NCBI GenBank assembly: GCA_016748015.1
Contig: JAAOMT010000276.1
Coordinates: 344,088-408,087, forward strand
Source of the DNA: Geosiphon pyriformis
Lineage: Eukaryota; Glomeromycota; Glomeromycetes; Archaeosporales; Geosiphonaceae
Reading direction: 5' to 3'
Length of the DNA stretch: 64,000 bases
Positions 12,371 to 24,472 of this stretch are shown one piece after another (position 1 is the stretch's first letter; each line of letters starts with the position of its first letter). The notes beneath the pieces were generated by a model. It was given only the letters and a program-made list of their open reading frames with translations. It did not search any database and was not told where the DNA came from. Made by a program: the position numbers and the translations under genes.

Positions 12371-12584
12371 ATATAATTATAGTGTGACTATAAAGAGTGG
12401 AAATTACTTATATTCTGTTATCATATTTGTGGGAATAAAGATTATAAGGATATATATATAGTAAAAGTAACTATAAGGAGATAATATTATATATAAATAG
12501 TTTTGGTTTTTAAAAAAATGTGATTATAAGAAGATAGTAACTATAACCAGAGAAACTATAGAAAAAGTTCATTGTACTTTTTTT

Positions 12585-12870
12585 TATATATTTCTCTTAG
12601 TTCTATAAGACTGTTTTTGATTATTTTGTTATTACTAATTATTGTTTGCTATTTCTGTTATTGCTTTGTTTTTTTATATTATTACTAGTTATCCTTGTTA
12701 TTTTATGCTATATCATGTTATTATATTTTGTATTGTGTTATCCTGAATTATTACATGTTATTCTGTATTCTTTTGTATTATCCTGTATTATTATGTTTTT
12801 AATTACATTTCTTCATAATTTGGATTGGTTTTTCTACTTGAATAATATCATATTATTACTAATTGATAAA
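12585..12870 (+). repeat. AT-rich module M, copy 1
   Basis: Begins with ctataagactgtttttgatt and continues with irregular 9-11 bp units of the form ttatyytgta. Copies occur at about 14000-14290 and 15890-16180. Copy 1 runs into an LTR fragment, so the module may be the U3 part of an LTR variant. Confidence 0.5.
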
Positions 12871-13200
12871 AGTTTTATTGTAAGAATTAAAAAAAGTGCT
12901 AAAGACCATTAACATTTTGTGTTTTTAGATTAAAAAAACATATTTGACAATTGCAAAAATAGCTTCAAAAAAGACTCCAAATAGTGAGTAGATTTCAGTT
13001 TAATTTTTGAAAAAAAGTATATAAATACATATAACAATCAAAAATTAAGAAATAACTTATATTGTGATATTAAAAAAAAAGCCTTCAGTATAATAGTGAT
13101 ATTATTACACAAATAGAATTAAAAATTCACAAAAGACTAATTGCAATTAAAACAGAATATTAGCAATTAAATATACCAAGAAAATCATCTTATAATAATA
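12836..13200 (+). repeat. Decayed LTR fragment related to the 1211-2077 LTR
   Basis: Bases 12836-13200 align with the reverse complement of about 1560-1211. Shared stretches include GCTAAAGACCATTAACATT, GTGTTTTTAGATTA, GTAGATTTCAGTT and AATTGCAATTAAAACAG. Differences are mostly C-to-T and G-to-A. Orientation is opposite to element 1. The expected terminal CCGTAACA is decayed (near cttataat, 13186-13194) and no PBS or gag follows clearly. Confidence 0.75.
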
Positions 13201-13288
13201 ATAAGTAATTTTTTTTAATAGTTCTAATAGTTGCCACTTTTGTGAATTTTTAGAATGCTTTGTTTTTATAAATTTTATAACCTTATAG

Positions 13289-13346
13289 AAAGCACCAAAT
13301 ATTATAAATAAACTTGATAAGGTATTGAAATAATATTTGGTGCTTT
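13289..13346. repeat. 17-bp perfect inverted repeat (hairpin)
   Basis: AAAGCACCAAATATTAT at 13289-13305 and its exact reverse complement at 13330-13346 enclose 24 bases. The related site near 15150 has lost the left arm. Confidence 0.8.
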
Positions 13347-14290
13347 TAATTTAAATAAAAAAAGCTTAACAGATTTTTTTTATAAATACTTAAATGAATT
13401 AGTAATATTAGTTTCTAAAGATTTTTATTTGTTTTACTTATGAAGTTTTTTGGTTATAAAATACAAAGAAGTAATTTGGCTGTTTGTACAGTTACTAGAA
13501 TTTGACAGTGTTTTTTTGTTCTTTTAGTAAGCTACCAAAATAATATTAATATCTAATTTTAAAAAGAGTTTTTTTTTTTATCAGATTATTACAAAGTCTA
13601 TTTTTAAACAGTTAATTTTACAATGTTGTTATTTCACAAGAGAAAAAATAAAAAAAATAAAAATAAAAAATAAAAATAAAAATAAAAAAAAAATTAATAT
13701 TGTTAATTATAATTAAGAATGATTGGTTCAAGTTATTATTGTTTAAGGTAGTTTTATATTAAAAATATTTGACTAAGAACAAAAGTAAAAGAATAATTAA
13801 TTTGGTTTTAAACATGAAATTCATAAATTATGTATAAGTAATTTTTGGTTTCAAATATTTTTTTTATTTAAGGTAATATAGATATATAGATAAAATAGAT
13901 CTAATAAATATTGATAAAAAGATATATTTTTCTATCTGTTTTTCTGACTATTTGTCTGTCTGTCTTTTTGTCTTTTTCTGCTAAAACTATTTGTTTTTAT
14001 ACATATTTCTAGTTTTATAAACTTGTTTTTGATCATTTGTTATTACTAACTATCATTCATTATTTTTGTTGTTGCTTTATTTTTTTATATTATAACTAGT
14101 TATTCTATGTTATAACTAGTTATTTCATATTATTGTGTGTTATTTCACATTATTTTAAGTTATAACACATTATTTTGTGTTATTTTGTATTATTATATTT
14201 TTTCTAAGTTATCATATTTTTAATTACATTTTTTTCAATATCTTTTGAATTGGTTTTTCTATTCGAGTAATAATATATTTGATGTAAAAT
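13289..14290. repeat. 1-kb AT-rich repeat block R, copy 1
   Basis: Aligns in order with 15150-16180. Anchors are aataaacttgataaggtat against aataaacttaataagatat, atttttaaacagttaattt in both, and the module M part at the end. No coding frame. Class unknown. Confidence 0.65.
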
Positions 14291-15149
14291 ATAATAAGAT
14301 TATATTTTTCTGTTGATTTAAATTTGACTATTGAAATTAAAATTAAGAGTTTAGTTTTCTTTATATTAACAAAGTTTTAAATAATTGTATTAACTTTAGA
14401 ATATATTTTTAATTTTGGTGTTATTGTAGTTTATTTAAATAATTAAGCTATTTTAGATGTTTGTTTATCTAAATTAAAGTTAAATTTGTCTAATTTTTAC
14501 AATTATTATTGATTAAAAAAACATTATTTTAAGAATATTACTAAAAAAAAACTTTTATATTATTTAACTAAAAATTAAAAACTATTTAGACATTGTAAGT
14601 AATATAATAACTAATAAGTTAACTAAAATTATATTTTATTTAAGTTTTATATTTTTTGTTTATATTTATAAAAAAAATATTTAAATTAATAGTAAAGCTA
14701 TTTTTAATAATACTTGATATTTTATTTATAATATTTTCAAATCTGTTTGTTATATTTAATAGAAATTTAAGTTTAGTATTATAATTATAAAAAAACTGCT
14801 TAAAAATATTAATTAAATTTAATTATTTTTGGTTTAGTATCTTAATTTTTATATAACTATTAACTATATAAATAAACTTATAATAAGTATGTATTTTTAT
14901 TATATAAAATTTTTATATTATTGTCTATTTATTATAATTTATAAATATTTGTATAATAAAAAATATTTCAGTATTTTGTGTTTATATTGTGAAAAAATTG
15001 AGTTTTTTGACTGCTTTTTTTTATATATAGTAAATTATAATATTCACAAAAAATTGTTCTTATTATATATTATTAAATAAAAGTTTATATTAAATCTAAA
15101 CTTATTATTATTTTGTGTTTTATAATTGCTTACTTTTTATATATCTAAT
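14291..15149. other. AT-rich interval between the two R copies
   Basis: Nothing recognised; nearly all A and T. Confidence 0.5.
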
Positions 15150-16180
15150 AAAATATTATTACAAATAAACTTAATAAGATATAGTTATAATATTTGGCAT
15201 TTATAATTTAATAATAAAAGCAGTATAAAAATTAAATAAATAGGCTTTAGTTATATTATGAATTATTAGTTTTTGAAAATTTTTTTGTTTTAAAGTTTTA
15301 CTTATTAAGTTTTTTTATTATAAAGCACAATAATATTATTTTTTTAATTACATAACTATTATTGTATTTTTTTTGAGCTAATAAATACAATTACTAAAGT
15401 CTAATATTGTTTTTTTACTCTTTTGATAAGCTAATAAAATAAAGTTAATATTTAAACTTAGAAAAAGCTTTTTTTTTTTTACTAAACTATCATAAAATTT
15501 ATTTTTAAACAGTTAATTTTTAATATTGCTGCTTTACAAAAAAAAAATAAAGAAAAATAAAGAAATAAAACAAAAAAAAAACAAAAATAAATAAATAAAT
15601 AAATTAATATCTCATTAATTACTATAATTAAGAATAATTAGTCCAGTTATTTAAAATTCCAAAAGTATTTATGGTAATAATATCTGGTCTGAAATAAAAA
15701 TAAGAGTAATAATTAATTGAATTTTAAAAACCAAAGTATTAAAATCATATACTTTGTAGATTTAAGTAATAATATTTTATTTAATTAATATTAAATATAG
15801 AAAAATAAAAATAAAATTATAAGACTAAAGAAAAAATATTTTAAAAAAATTAATTTTTATTAAGTCTGTTTTTTTTATCTGCTAAAATTATTTTTTTTAT
15901 ACATATTTTTTAATTCTATAAGATTATTTTTAATTGTTTATTATTGTTAGTTATTGCTTATTATTTTAGCTATTGTTTTGTTTTTTTATATTATAATTAG
16001 TTATTTTATATTATTGTGTATTATCTTGTATTATCTTGAATTATTTTATAATGTTTTGTTTTATTTTGTTTTATTTTGTATTATCACATTTTTTTTATAT
16101 TATCACATATTAATTATATTCTTTTTATAGTTTTTAATTAATTTTTTTACTTAAGTAATATTATATATTATTATATACAA
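15150..16180. repeat. 1-kb AT-rich repeat block R, copy 2
   Basis: Second copy of the 13289-14290 block, in the same orientation and about 1.86 kb downstream. It is more decayed: GC-containing positions in copy 1 are often A or T here. Confidence 0.65.
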
Positions 16181-16900
16181 AAATTTTGTTTTTAAAAAAT
16201 GATTTTATAAGACTATATTAATTTTTGGCAATATTAATTTGGTTGCTAAAAAGCTAATTGGTTTTATACATAATTTAAAAATGGTTTATCAAAAAAATTT
16301 AGATTATTAAGTCTAAATATAAAGTAATTTTGAAAAAAAATTATTTAATTTTTTGTAATAGTTTTATGTTTTTTGTTATATGTGGTTTTTTATTGAATTG
16401 TTTAATATTATTAAAATATTTGGTATTTGTTTTAAATTATGTAAATTTTTTTTAATATTAATTATAATGTTTTTATTAAATAAATTTGTAATATCATTTT
16501 AATTAATCTAAGTAATTAGTTATATATAAAAAATAAATAATTTGTATTTAATTTTAATTACTTAATTTAATATATTATATTAAATAGTAATTGAATTTTA
16601 TTCATAAAATAATAATAATAATAAAATATAATATTATATAAAAACCTTATTTTTAAAAATTATTTAATAAAAATAATATTAATTTTTAATAACATATAAA
16701 AAACAGTATTAAAATTAAGTTAAAAAATAATAATTTATTGTTTGCTAATAATTTATGTTAATTAATATTAATAGTTTTTTAATAATTTTATTTAAAAATA
16801 TTATATAAATATTAAATATTAAAAAATTAAGCTTTAAGTTTTAATTTATAATTATAATATAAATTTTTTAATATAAAAAGTTTAATTTTTATTAATATAA
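16181..16900. other. AT desert 5' of the ORF1-only LINE
   Basis: Almost pure A/T, no frame or repeat recognised. Confidence 0.5.
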
Positions 16901-19190
16901 TTATATATAACTTTTTGTCTTCTTAATTTTATAACCACAACCAGAGCAAAGAGTAAAAAGGCTGCACTTAATATTTGTCCTGAGATATCTAATAAAATTT
17001 CAACCAGAGGAGCTCTCTTTGTTGTAGAAGCAACTAGGCAAAATGTTTTAGAAGCCTTCTTCTTACCCAGTAATCGTGATAAGCTGTATTTGGTAGCCAC
17101 TGAAGCAACTTTCTCATCTTTGGCTGGTTTCTTACCAGTCAAAGTCCTCTTAAAGAAACACATCTGGATTAGTCCCAGTGTTGCCTCCACCCCAACCAAG
17201 AGCCCAAAAGTTTTTAATAATAGATCAGTAAATAAGCTGGTATTTCCCTCCATAGCTTCAACATCTGGTGCTGCTAGCACTTCTTCTTTAAAAAAAATGG
17301 TTAAAAAAACCAAAAGTTCAGAAAAGTGGGGGCAGTTGCTTGTCTCTACTATTGTTACACCAAACCCCTTTGTGGTTCCCAATGAGATTTTAGATAAGAT
17401 CTCCATAGTATTATTCAGCACATCATCTAAGATAGACCAAGATCAACCACTGGCTGTGTTGCCAAATGTGGTGTCTTCCAACAAATCATCACCGGTTTTA
17501 GAAGCAAAACAATCTCTTCCTGTTGGGTCATCTGTTTTTGGAAACTGGGCTGATCAAATGGAAACTGATTCATCTCCTTCTCTAGTTTCTGGTGCTACTT
17601 CTGGTGGTGCTTGGAAAACTATTACTAGTTGTCAAAAGTTTGCTGAATAGGTGGCCTCCACTCTGGTGTCTGGTGCTACTTTTAAGATCAAATTGGTTCA
17701 TGTTAAGACTGTTTTTCAGTCTGTGCATGGTTTTTTGGGTGCTAAATCTGTTTCAAAAGACAATGTGAAGCTTTTCTGTATGGAATTTGCTTTTCAATAG
17801 TCTTTGGAAGCTGTGTTTTTGGTTGAGCTTACAAGCTCTGTTCATTTGGCCACTCTTAAAATTGCCAAGTCTTTGGTGGTTTCTGAATCTGGTTCCTTTT
17901 CTGCTGCTGTTGTGCTGTGTGATGTACTTTTGGGTGTGTTTACTGCTAACGTTAAGTTGGCTCTTAGTGTGTTTGGTAGTGTTACTTGTGTTGTACTGAA
18001 GCCTGCTGGCATTTGGCAGTATGTGGTGGTTTATTTTGAAAAGTTGGACTCTGCTGTGTCTGCCTTGAAGCATTGGTCAGTCTTGGTGGACAAGAATAGT
18101 GTTAGAATCCTCTTTCTGGTGAATCAAAATGAGACTATTTTGTCTTGTGATAAGTTTAAGACCAAATTGGTCAACCTTCCCTCTGGCTGTACCGTCTTTG
18201 AAATCAGTGATATGATTTTTTAGATTAATGATTGAACATGTTTCATCCCTCATTCTCCTGATTCTGGTCATTGTTCCCAGTTTGCTTTGGTTACATTTGA
18301 CTCTCAAGGTAATTTGGATTCTGCTGTAGTCAAGACTGGTACTCTAAAAAAATGCCATATTTGGTGGGAAACTCCTGGCTGCTGGCACTGCTTTAGGTGT
18401 TAAGAAATGGGCCATCTGGCCATGGATTGTAAGATTTTCCCATCTCCCACTCCCAAGATTCCCAAGGTTTTTAAGTCTCGTTTTGTGGGTTCTGCTTCAT
18501 ATGCCAAGACTGCTGCTCCTTCTGGTCTTTCTGAGTTTCCTCCTTTAGTGGCTCTTTTAGCTGTTTCTGCTGCTGATCCTGCTGTTGGTTCCAGATTGGA
18601 CTCTTTGGAAAAGCAGATTTCGGATTTGGCTGCTCTGGTTAAGTCTATTGTTGAGTCTGTTGGTTCTTTGGTTGCTTTAGTGTCTTGTTTTCTTGATAAT
18701 AATGTTGTTAAAGCTGTTTAAGTCAAGAAAGATATTATTTCTATGAAGAATGCTGCTAACAATTTTGCTGACCTCATGGTTGGAGTTTCTAAGAACATTG
18801 CTTGTCTTAGATCTAAGATTGACTTTGGTGATATAGATTATGATGGTATACTGGCTGCTAAGTTTTTCTTTTTAAGTAAGAACACTGTTGAGCATGTTAT
18901 TGCTTTGTGGCAAATGTCTGGTGCTGAAACCAGAAGCAATATTGAATCTATTAGATTGTTTTTTAGTAAGTTTATTTTTGACTCTAGGAATCTGAATGGT
19001 ATCATTGAAAGAATTCATGGGTTGGAGTTATTCTCACTTATTTTTGATTCAGTGTAGTGAATCCTTGATTGGGCCGAGTGTTTGATCACATGTAGAAAAC
19101 GCATGATTTATGTCTATAATGTAATTCCTTCTGTGATATCATAGTTTTAGGTTGTATTTGGGTTTTACTCATTAAATAAATATAAAAAAA
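16880..19190 (+). mobile_element. ORF1-only LINE-like element (non-autonomous candidate)
   Basis: One long ORF1 (16901-19057) is followed within 20 b by a 3' UTR that matches the 3' UTRs of the two-ORF LINEs: GAGTGTTTGATCACATGTAG here, GAGTGTCTGGTCACATGTAG at the 19.7-kb end. It then has GCATGATT, a CATTTGG-like box and an A-rich tail ending near 19190. No endonuclease or reverse transcriptase lies between ORF1 and the 3' UTR. The element could be an internally deleted copy or a true gag-only parasite that uses the LINE enzyme in trans. Confidence 0.7.
16901..19057 (+). pseudogene. LINE-type ORF1 (RNA-binding, zinc knuckle), six nonsense codons
   Basis: A single frame of 719 codons with six internal stops (17648, 17798, 18221, 18233, 18401, 18719) and no frameshift; the natural stop is 19055-19057. 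There is no ATG at the start; an in-frame TAA precedes 16901. The order is a Lys/Ser/Thr-rich N-terminal third, an RRM-like region (about 17690-18220, with VFGSVTCVVLKPAG and WQYVVVYFEKL), a CX2CX4HX4C zinc knuckle (18389-18430) with a TAA where Gln would sit, and a C-terminal helical part (SRLDSLEKQISDLAALV). Such proteins coat element RNA. All six stops are one C-to-T or G-to-A step from Gln, Arg or Trp codons. Confidence 0.75.
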
Positions 19191-19654
19191 AAATTATATA
19201 TAATAGTTTTAATTAACAAAATAATTAATTATATATAGAAAATATATAAATTATATATAATTTAAAACAGTTAATTAAATTATATTTATAAAATACCAAT
19301 AAAAAAATAATTAACAAATTTTATTATTATTATTATTTATAAGTAGAATCTAATTACTATTTAATATAATACAATTATTTAAAGTTTTAAATTAAATATA
19401 ATTTATGTACTTACTATATATAATTAATTATTTAGTCAATCAAAACAATACTATAAAACAATATTAATAAATATATTAGCAATTATATTAAAAAAATGTT
19501 ATTAATTCTTAATTTAAAACCAATAGTATATTTTTTAATTATTTTTAACAAATACATAATATTACAATATATTATAACTAAAAAATTTAAACTATTAACA
19601 CTAATTATATTATTATTGTTTAAATAATTTTTTTTGTTTTATTATTATTATTTT
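19191..19654. other. AT desert between two tail-to-tail LINEs
   Basis: Almost only A/T. It separates the 3' tail of the ORF1-only element (plus strand) from the 3' tail of the 19655-26360 LINE (minus strand). Confidence 0.6.
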
Positions 19655-19783
19655 TTTTTATTAAAGTTTAATGAATGGAGTCTAAATGCCACCTAGTGCT
19701 ATACATCATACAAATAATCTAAATTAGGCACGAATCATGCCTTTGCTACATGTGACCAGACACTCAGACTAGTTAGAACAACA

Positions 19784-22700
19784 CTATGCACTTATATAAA
19801 CTGAAGCCATATTACCAATACCTGCATAAAACAAACAACATTTACAATACCCAAAACTAATGCCGAGTACATCAGCAACACCCAACAACCTAATCACCCC
19901 AGCCAAAAGCCACATAGAAAAACCAGAAACAGTGACAGAAATAGAACCATCATGTGGAATCAACTTATTCTTTTCTATAATGGCCTGGTGTTTCACATAG
20001 ACCAGCCAGATATTATTACAAAATGTAAGACAAAACTCCCGTACAAAATTCACAATATTGATCACTGCCACCTTAGGATCCTTGTAAACAGAAACAGACT
20101 TGTGATACCAATTGCCAAAAACAAAACCCTTACACAGAGCCATACTAACAGTCATATCTGAAATGCAAGTCGACAACAACTGTAATATGCATGAAGAAAA
20201 ACGAGACAGACCAGAACACACCTCTCAAACAGCTGCATAAGTGTCCAACAAATTGGCATGACTATTAGCATCAGAAGAGCAAGAAAAGACATGGTCTGAG
20301 ACTTCAACCTCACCACAAAACAAACAAACTACACTGAGATAACCTCTATTATACAAATGCTTTTGCACAGCAACAGAAAGACAATGATGAAGGGCTTTCA
20401 TGAAATATGTACGAAAGCCAGCCATCCAAATACTAGTAAAACCAGTCGCCATGTGAGAATTTGGGTGCCACACCAGAAAAGACCTCAACCAGTCAATATC
20501 AGCACACAAACAACCTGAAACAACCCGGGAACCAGAACCAACCTCCCAATGCATGCGATGGATTGACCTGAATATGTCATGAACAAAATGCCTCGAATTA
20601 CTAGAAACCGTATCAACACCAGCCTTCAAAAACCTCTCATTGACCAAGTGGAACAGGTGCCAGGCAGAAAGGGCAGTATTCTTAACCAGTGCATCAGCAC
20701 GTTTGTTGTCTAAGACATCCAAATGACCCTTAACTTTAATTCAATTAACATCAAAATTTTTGCGACAAATAACATTGGCGATGTGATGATGCTCAATCCA
20801 ACAACAATTCCTGAAATCAGAGCCAACTGATAAAGACTCTGATCTGCAAGCATCAATAGCCGCCTGGCTGTCCGAGAACAAGTTAACCAAATAAAAAGAA
20901 GGAACACACTCCAGAGCTAAAGCAATGGCCTACAACTCTGCCAAAGTAGAAGAAACCAAACCAGAAACTCCCACACCCAGACCTGAATCAATGTCCTCAA
21001 AGAAAACCACAGCATCAGCTAACATGTCAACAGTGTCCAAGTTACTCAGAGACCTATTTGTGTACACAGAGAGGCAGGCGGCACCTACACTCAACAGATC
21101 ATTACAAATAACACCAAAACCAAGAGACTGACGGATGTCAGAAAAACCACCAACACCCTCATGAGGGAAATGACTAGAAGGAGAAGTTACACTACCAAGA
21201 AAATGTACAAAGAGATCAAACCAGAAGAAGACCAGGCCATGGAGGTCCAGTCTTTTCCAATGCTTGAAAGTTTTCCAATCAAAAACAATGCCATTCTGGT
21301 CACAAAGCTGTTCCACAAAAGCAATACCATAATGCCTGAAGGAGGAAACACATTTGAAGAAAATTGTCTCACCGAGTACTAGAGACATAGGAGTACTGCA
21401 CCAAAGACAAAAAGCACCAGTCAGAAAGCCACTCAAAGACAAATCACACCTGGAAAAAATATGAACCACATCTGCCAAAAAGTTGTTTAAAGGGCTAACT
21501 CTAACACAAACAGGAAACAACAAAGGATGATGAGGATGCCAGCTGAGAACCTGGAGATTGTGAAACCTATGAGAAAACAAGTGACCCAAAACACCAACCG
21601 AATTCACAAAAACAATAACAGAAGCTGACTTGCTCTTAGCTTGAATCTGCTCAAAAGTCTTTAAATTGTACAAGGAAAAATAATGAAGTGCATTATTGGA
21701 AAAGTCCAAAGGCAGTCCAGATTTGGATTTCAAGCCCTTGCAAATCAAAACGTCCCATTTATTACACATACTGAGAGAAATAAAACTGAACTGAGTTCTG
21801 TAGCTGATGATAGGAAAGAGAACTGAAGACACCAAATAAGCAAACTATTTATCTGAAATAACTTTTCTCAGAATAAGATTGATGAAAAACTGAACATCCA
21901 AATGCACCTTAACCAAGCTAGACTTCGAAAGACCATCAGAAAATAAAAAAATACCCAGATAATAATGAGATTCACCTCTTTTAGCAATGGAAATTGGCAT
22001 ACCACTGATAGTTAGATAAGGAGCAGCGACCCGACAGTTGATAAAAATGGCCATAGTTTTGTCATTGTTTATCGAAATGTCATTTAAACGAAAGAACTCA
22101 CTAGCAACATTGAGGATGTGTTGTGTAGCAGCTTGGCTGCTACCGACCCAAATAGTATCATCAACAAAAGCACTAGTGGCCAAAAACAATATCAGCCCAG
22201 CTTGAAATTTTACCTGGCCAGTCTTAGAAATGAAATAAAAAATCAACCTGTAATCACAAATGCTCTCCTGTCTTTTAATCTCACACAAAAGCAAGTCATA
22301 AAATATGCACCAGAGAAGTGGTGAAAAAACCTTCCCCTGATCCAATCTATCATGAACATAATATCCATTAGTCAAACCAAAATTTGTCATCACTCTGTTA
22401 GTGCGATCATTATGAATGCTACCAAAAAATCTGATAAATTTGTCACACATTTTGATCCTAATCAAACTTCTCTTGAGATGCTCCCAACCAACAGAATCAT
22501 AAGCTTTGCGTATATTCTGTAAAACCAGCCACAATTCTTGGTTCTTTTCTAAAGCATTTTCAATCACTAAACCAATAGCAAAGATAGGCGATTGAATAGA
22601 CATACTTTTCAGAACAGAGAAATTGTTCCCATGGAGAACATCAAAAGTGCTACAAGCCAGAGAGATCTGATCTGAAAAAATCTTAGAAAGAACCTTACAA

Positions 22701-24472
22701 GCTGTCTTAATCAAAGCAATAGGATGGGTATTTGTAAGAACTCCCTCTCACCCATAAGGTTTAGGAATCATTGAGACCCAGATTTCTCTTCAAGGTCCAG
22801 GCACTGATTCACTATCCAAACAAAAATTTAAGAGCACCAAAAGCATATCCAAAACTGACTTGTCACAGTGTTTCCAAAGTTCATTAGAGATATCAGAAAA
22901 ACCAGCTGCTTTCCCATCAGGCAAATTTGAAATAACACCAAACATCTCATCAAAACCAATTGAATGCATTATATTAGAGAAGACACCATTGAAAACATAA
23001 TCCAAAGGCAGAAATTGCCTTGCCCAATCATCAGAGATATCAGAAACCACTACACATTTCTTAGTCCAACCCTCCATGATTCCATCTACCTTAGATTTAA
23101 CCAATTCAGGCTCCAGGACTAACTCCCCACCATCCACCAAATGATTCAACACCACTTTATGAAAAAGATGCTTCAAAACATTTCTAATAGTGTGACTCTT
23201 ATCCACCTCAAAACTCTCCATTCTCCTCTCAATAGCCTGTCTTATATGAGATTCTTCAGCACACTTAGATTCCAACAACTTAGAAGAGCGGTAAGACTTC
23301 CTCACCTTAGCCAGCCTAGAACAGATCGCATCAAAACTGGTGCCAGAAAGAAACAGAGATCTAACTGGCAAAGTGCCCACAGAATCAAGCCTGTTCTAAG
23401 TATTCAACAACAAGGCAAAATTTCCACCAAAAACCAACCAAGAAGTCTTTGTCAGTTTAGACACAAGTAGCTCCAGTTTATAAAACCGGGAAGATACCTT
23501 ATTAAAAACACAATTAAAACCCTTAAACCATTTTTTCTTGAACATTCCACTAGCCACAAAAACCATAACTTTATGAACAATGTCCCATATTGCATCCAGA
23601 TCAGAAAACTGCTCAGCCATAACAAACTTATCTAAGAACATAACAGCATTAGCAGCCATAGCATTTCTGAATTCTGACCACTTAATCTTACTGGTATTTT
23701 TGATATCATACTTCCAATGATCTCTATTAGCTTGTTTGTGCAGTGAATTCAGCTAGACATTGAGCAGGCCACCCAATCTCACAGAAACATAAACAGCCTT
23801 GTGATCAGTATCAAAATATTTCTCAATGCCATCCACACCATGATTCACCACTGCACCAACCAAATTAGAAAAAACTAACATATAGTCAATTGTCTTAGTG
23901 ATACCACGAGAATTGTACCAAGTAGGTGATTTTACAAAAAAGCTCTCTCCCAGAGAGTTAATCAAACCCAAATCAAAACATTTTTTGAAACTGGCACATC
24001 TGTGCGAACCATCCTCATTAAAATCACCACTAAGAATAACAAAAAAAGACTCATTAACGGCTTTAGCAATGAGAAAATTGATCTCATCAGCCTGAGAAAA
24101 CCGAGCCACTGATAAAGCACCAGCATAGAGCCCCAAAATAGACACTGAAAGTTTATTTTTGAAAAGCAACTTGATGGATAAGAGCCGACCAGTCACCTCA
24201 GAGATCTTGTAGACGTACTTTGCTAAAGAAGAATTCATGACGATTAACACCCTAGCACCCAAAAAACCAAAATCCAGACCAGAAGTAAAAACCCAAACAC
24301 CATCAAATTTGTTGGCCAACCATGGGTGAACTTTCCCTTTAAGCTTTGACTCTGTAAAAATAGAAACCAAATTGTCTATATTCTTGTGTCAACGAATGAT
24401 ATCATCTTGCTTTACAGGATTGTTCAACCCATAAACATTACATATAGCAATTTTTCATACCAGACCACTCAT
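19784..24472 (-). pseudogene. LINE ORF2, copy B: endonuclease, reverse transcriptase, RNase H
   Basis: The frame spans 1,563 codons from ATG (24472-24470), with about ten nonsense codons and no frameshift. An apurinic-type endonuclease is shown by VILSGDFNEDGS, TKTIDYMLV and DTDHKAV (about 24060-23800). Reverse transcriptase is shown by NLPDGKAAGFSDISNELWKH, LVLQNIRKAYDSVGW, RLDQGKVFSPLLW and SAFVDDTIWVGSS (FVDD for the usual F/YADD; 23000-22100). RNase H is shown by STLAEL, LFSDSQAAIDA and GHLDVLDNKRADAL (20960-20680). A Cys/His motif (CLFCGEVEVSDHVFSC) and a tail with NNIWLVYVKHQAIIEKNKLI follow. Such proteins nick target DNA and copy the RNA in place. Confidence 0.85.

Larger units (their letters stand above)
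8311..12575 (-). mobile_element. pogo/Tigger-like DNA transposon with internal insertions
   Basis: The left end reads TA then CAGTGAACTCTTTTTATAATT (8311-8331). The right end, read on the minus strand, is CAATGAACTTTTTCTATAGTT followed by TA, about 16 of 20 bases matching. Terminal CAGTGAACT and a TA target are typical of the pogo branch of Tc1/mariner. The transposase relic is at 8500-10009. A pogo element is usually 2-3 kb; this span is 4.27 kb. Sequence like a subterminal pogo repeat (GATTATAAAAAGTGGCCAAATTAT) ends near 10180, and a similar block resumes at 12388, so 10180-12380 is probably a later insertion. Confidence 0.65.

Noticed and set aside
12646-12912. Hydrophobic 88-codon frame resembling a membrane protein
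   Set aside because: Lies in AT-rich module M and a decayed LTR fragment; T-rich DNA gives Leu/Ile/Phe runs by chance.
13620-13700. Possible A-rich LINE tail (AAAATAAAAATAAA runs)
   Set aside because: It is part of the R repeat and present in both copies; no LINE 3' UTR boxes stand before it.
16882-17421. 179-codon open frame on the minus strand
   Set aside because: It is antisense to LINE ORF1 at 16901-19057, whose domains are recognisable.
20930-21382. Plus-strand frames of 60-73 codons rich in Lys, Glu and Pro
   Set aside because: Antisense shadows of LINE ORF2 copy B.
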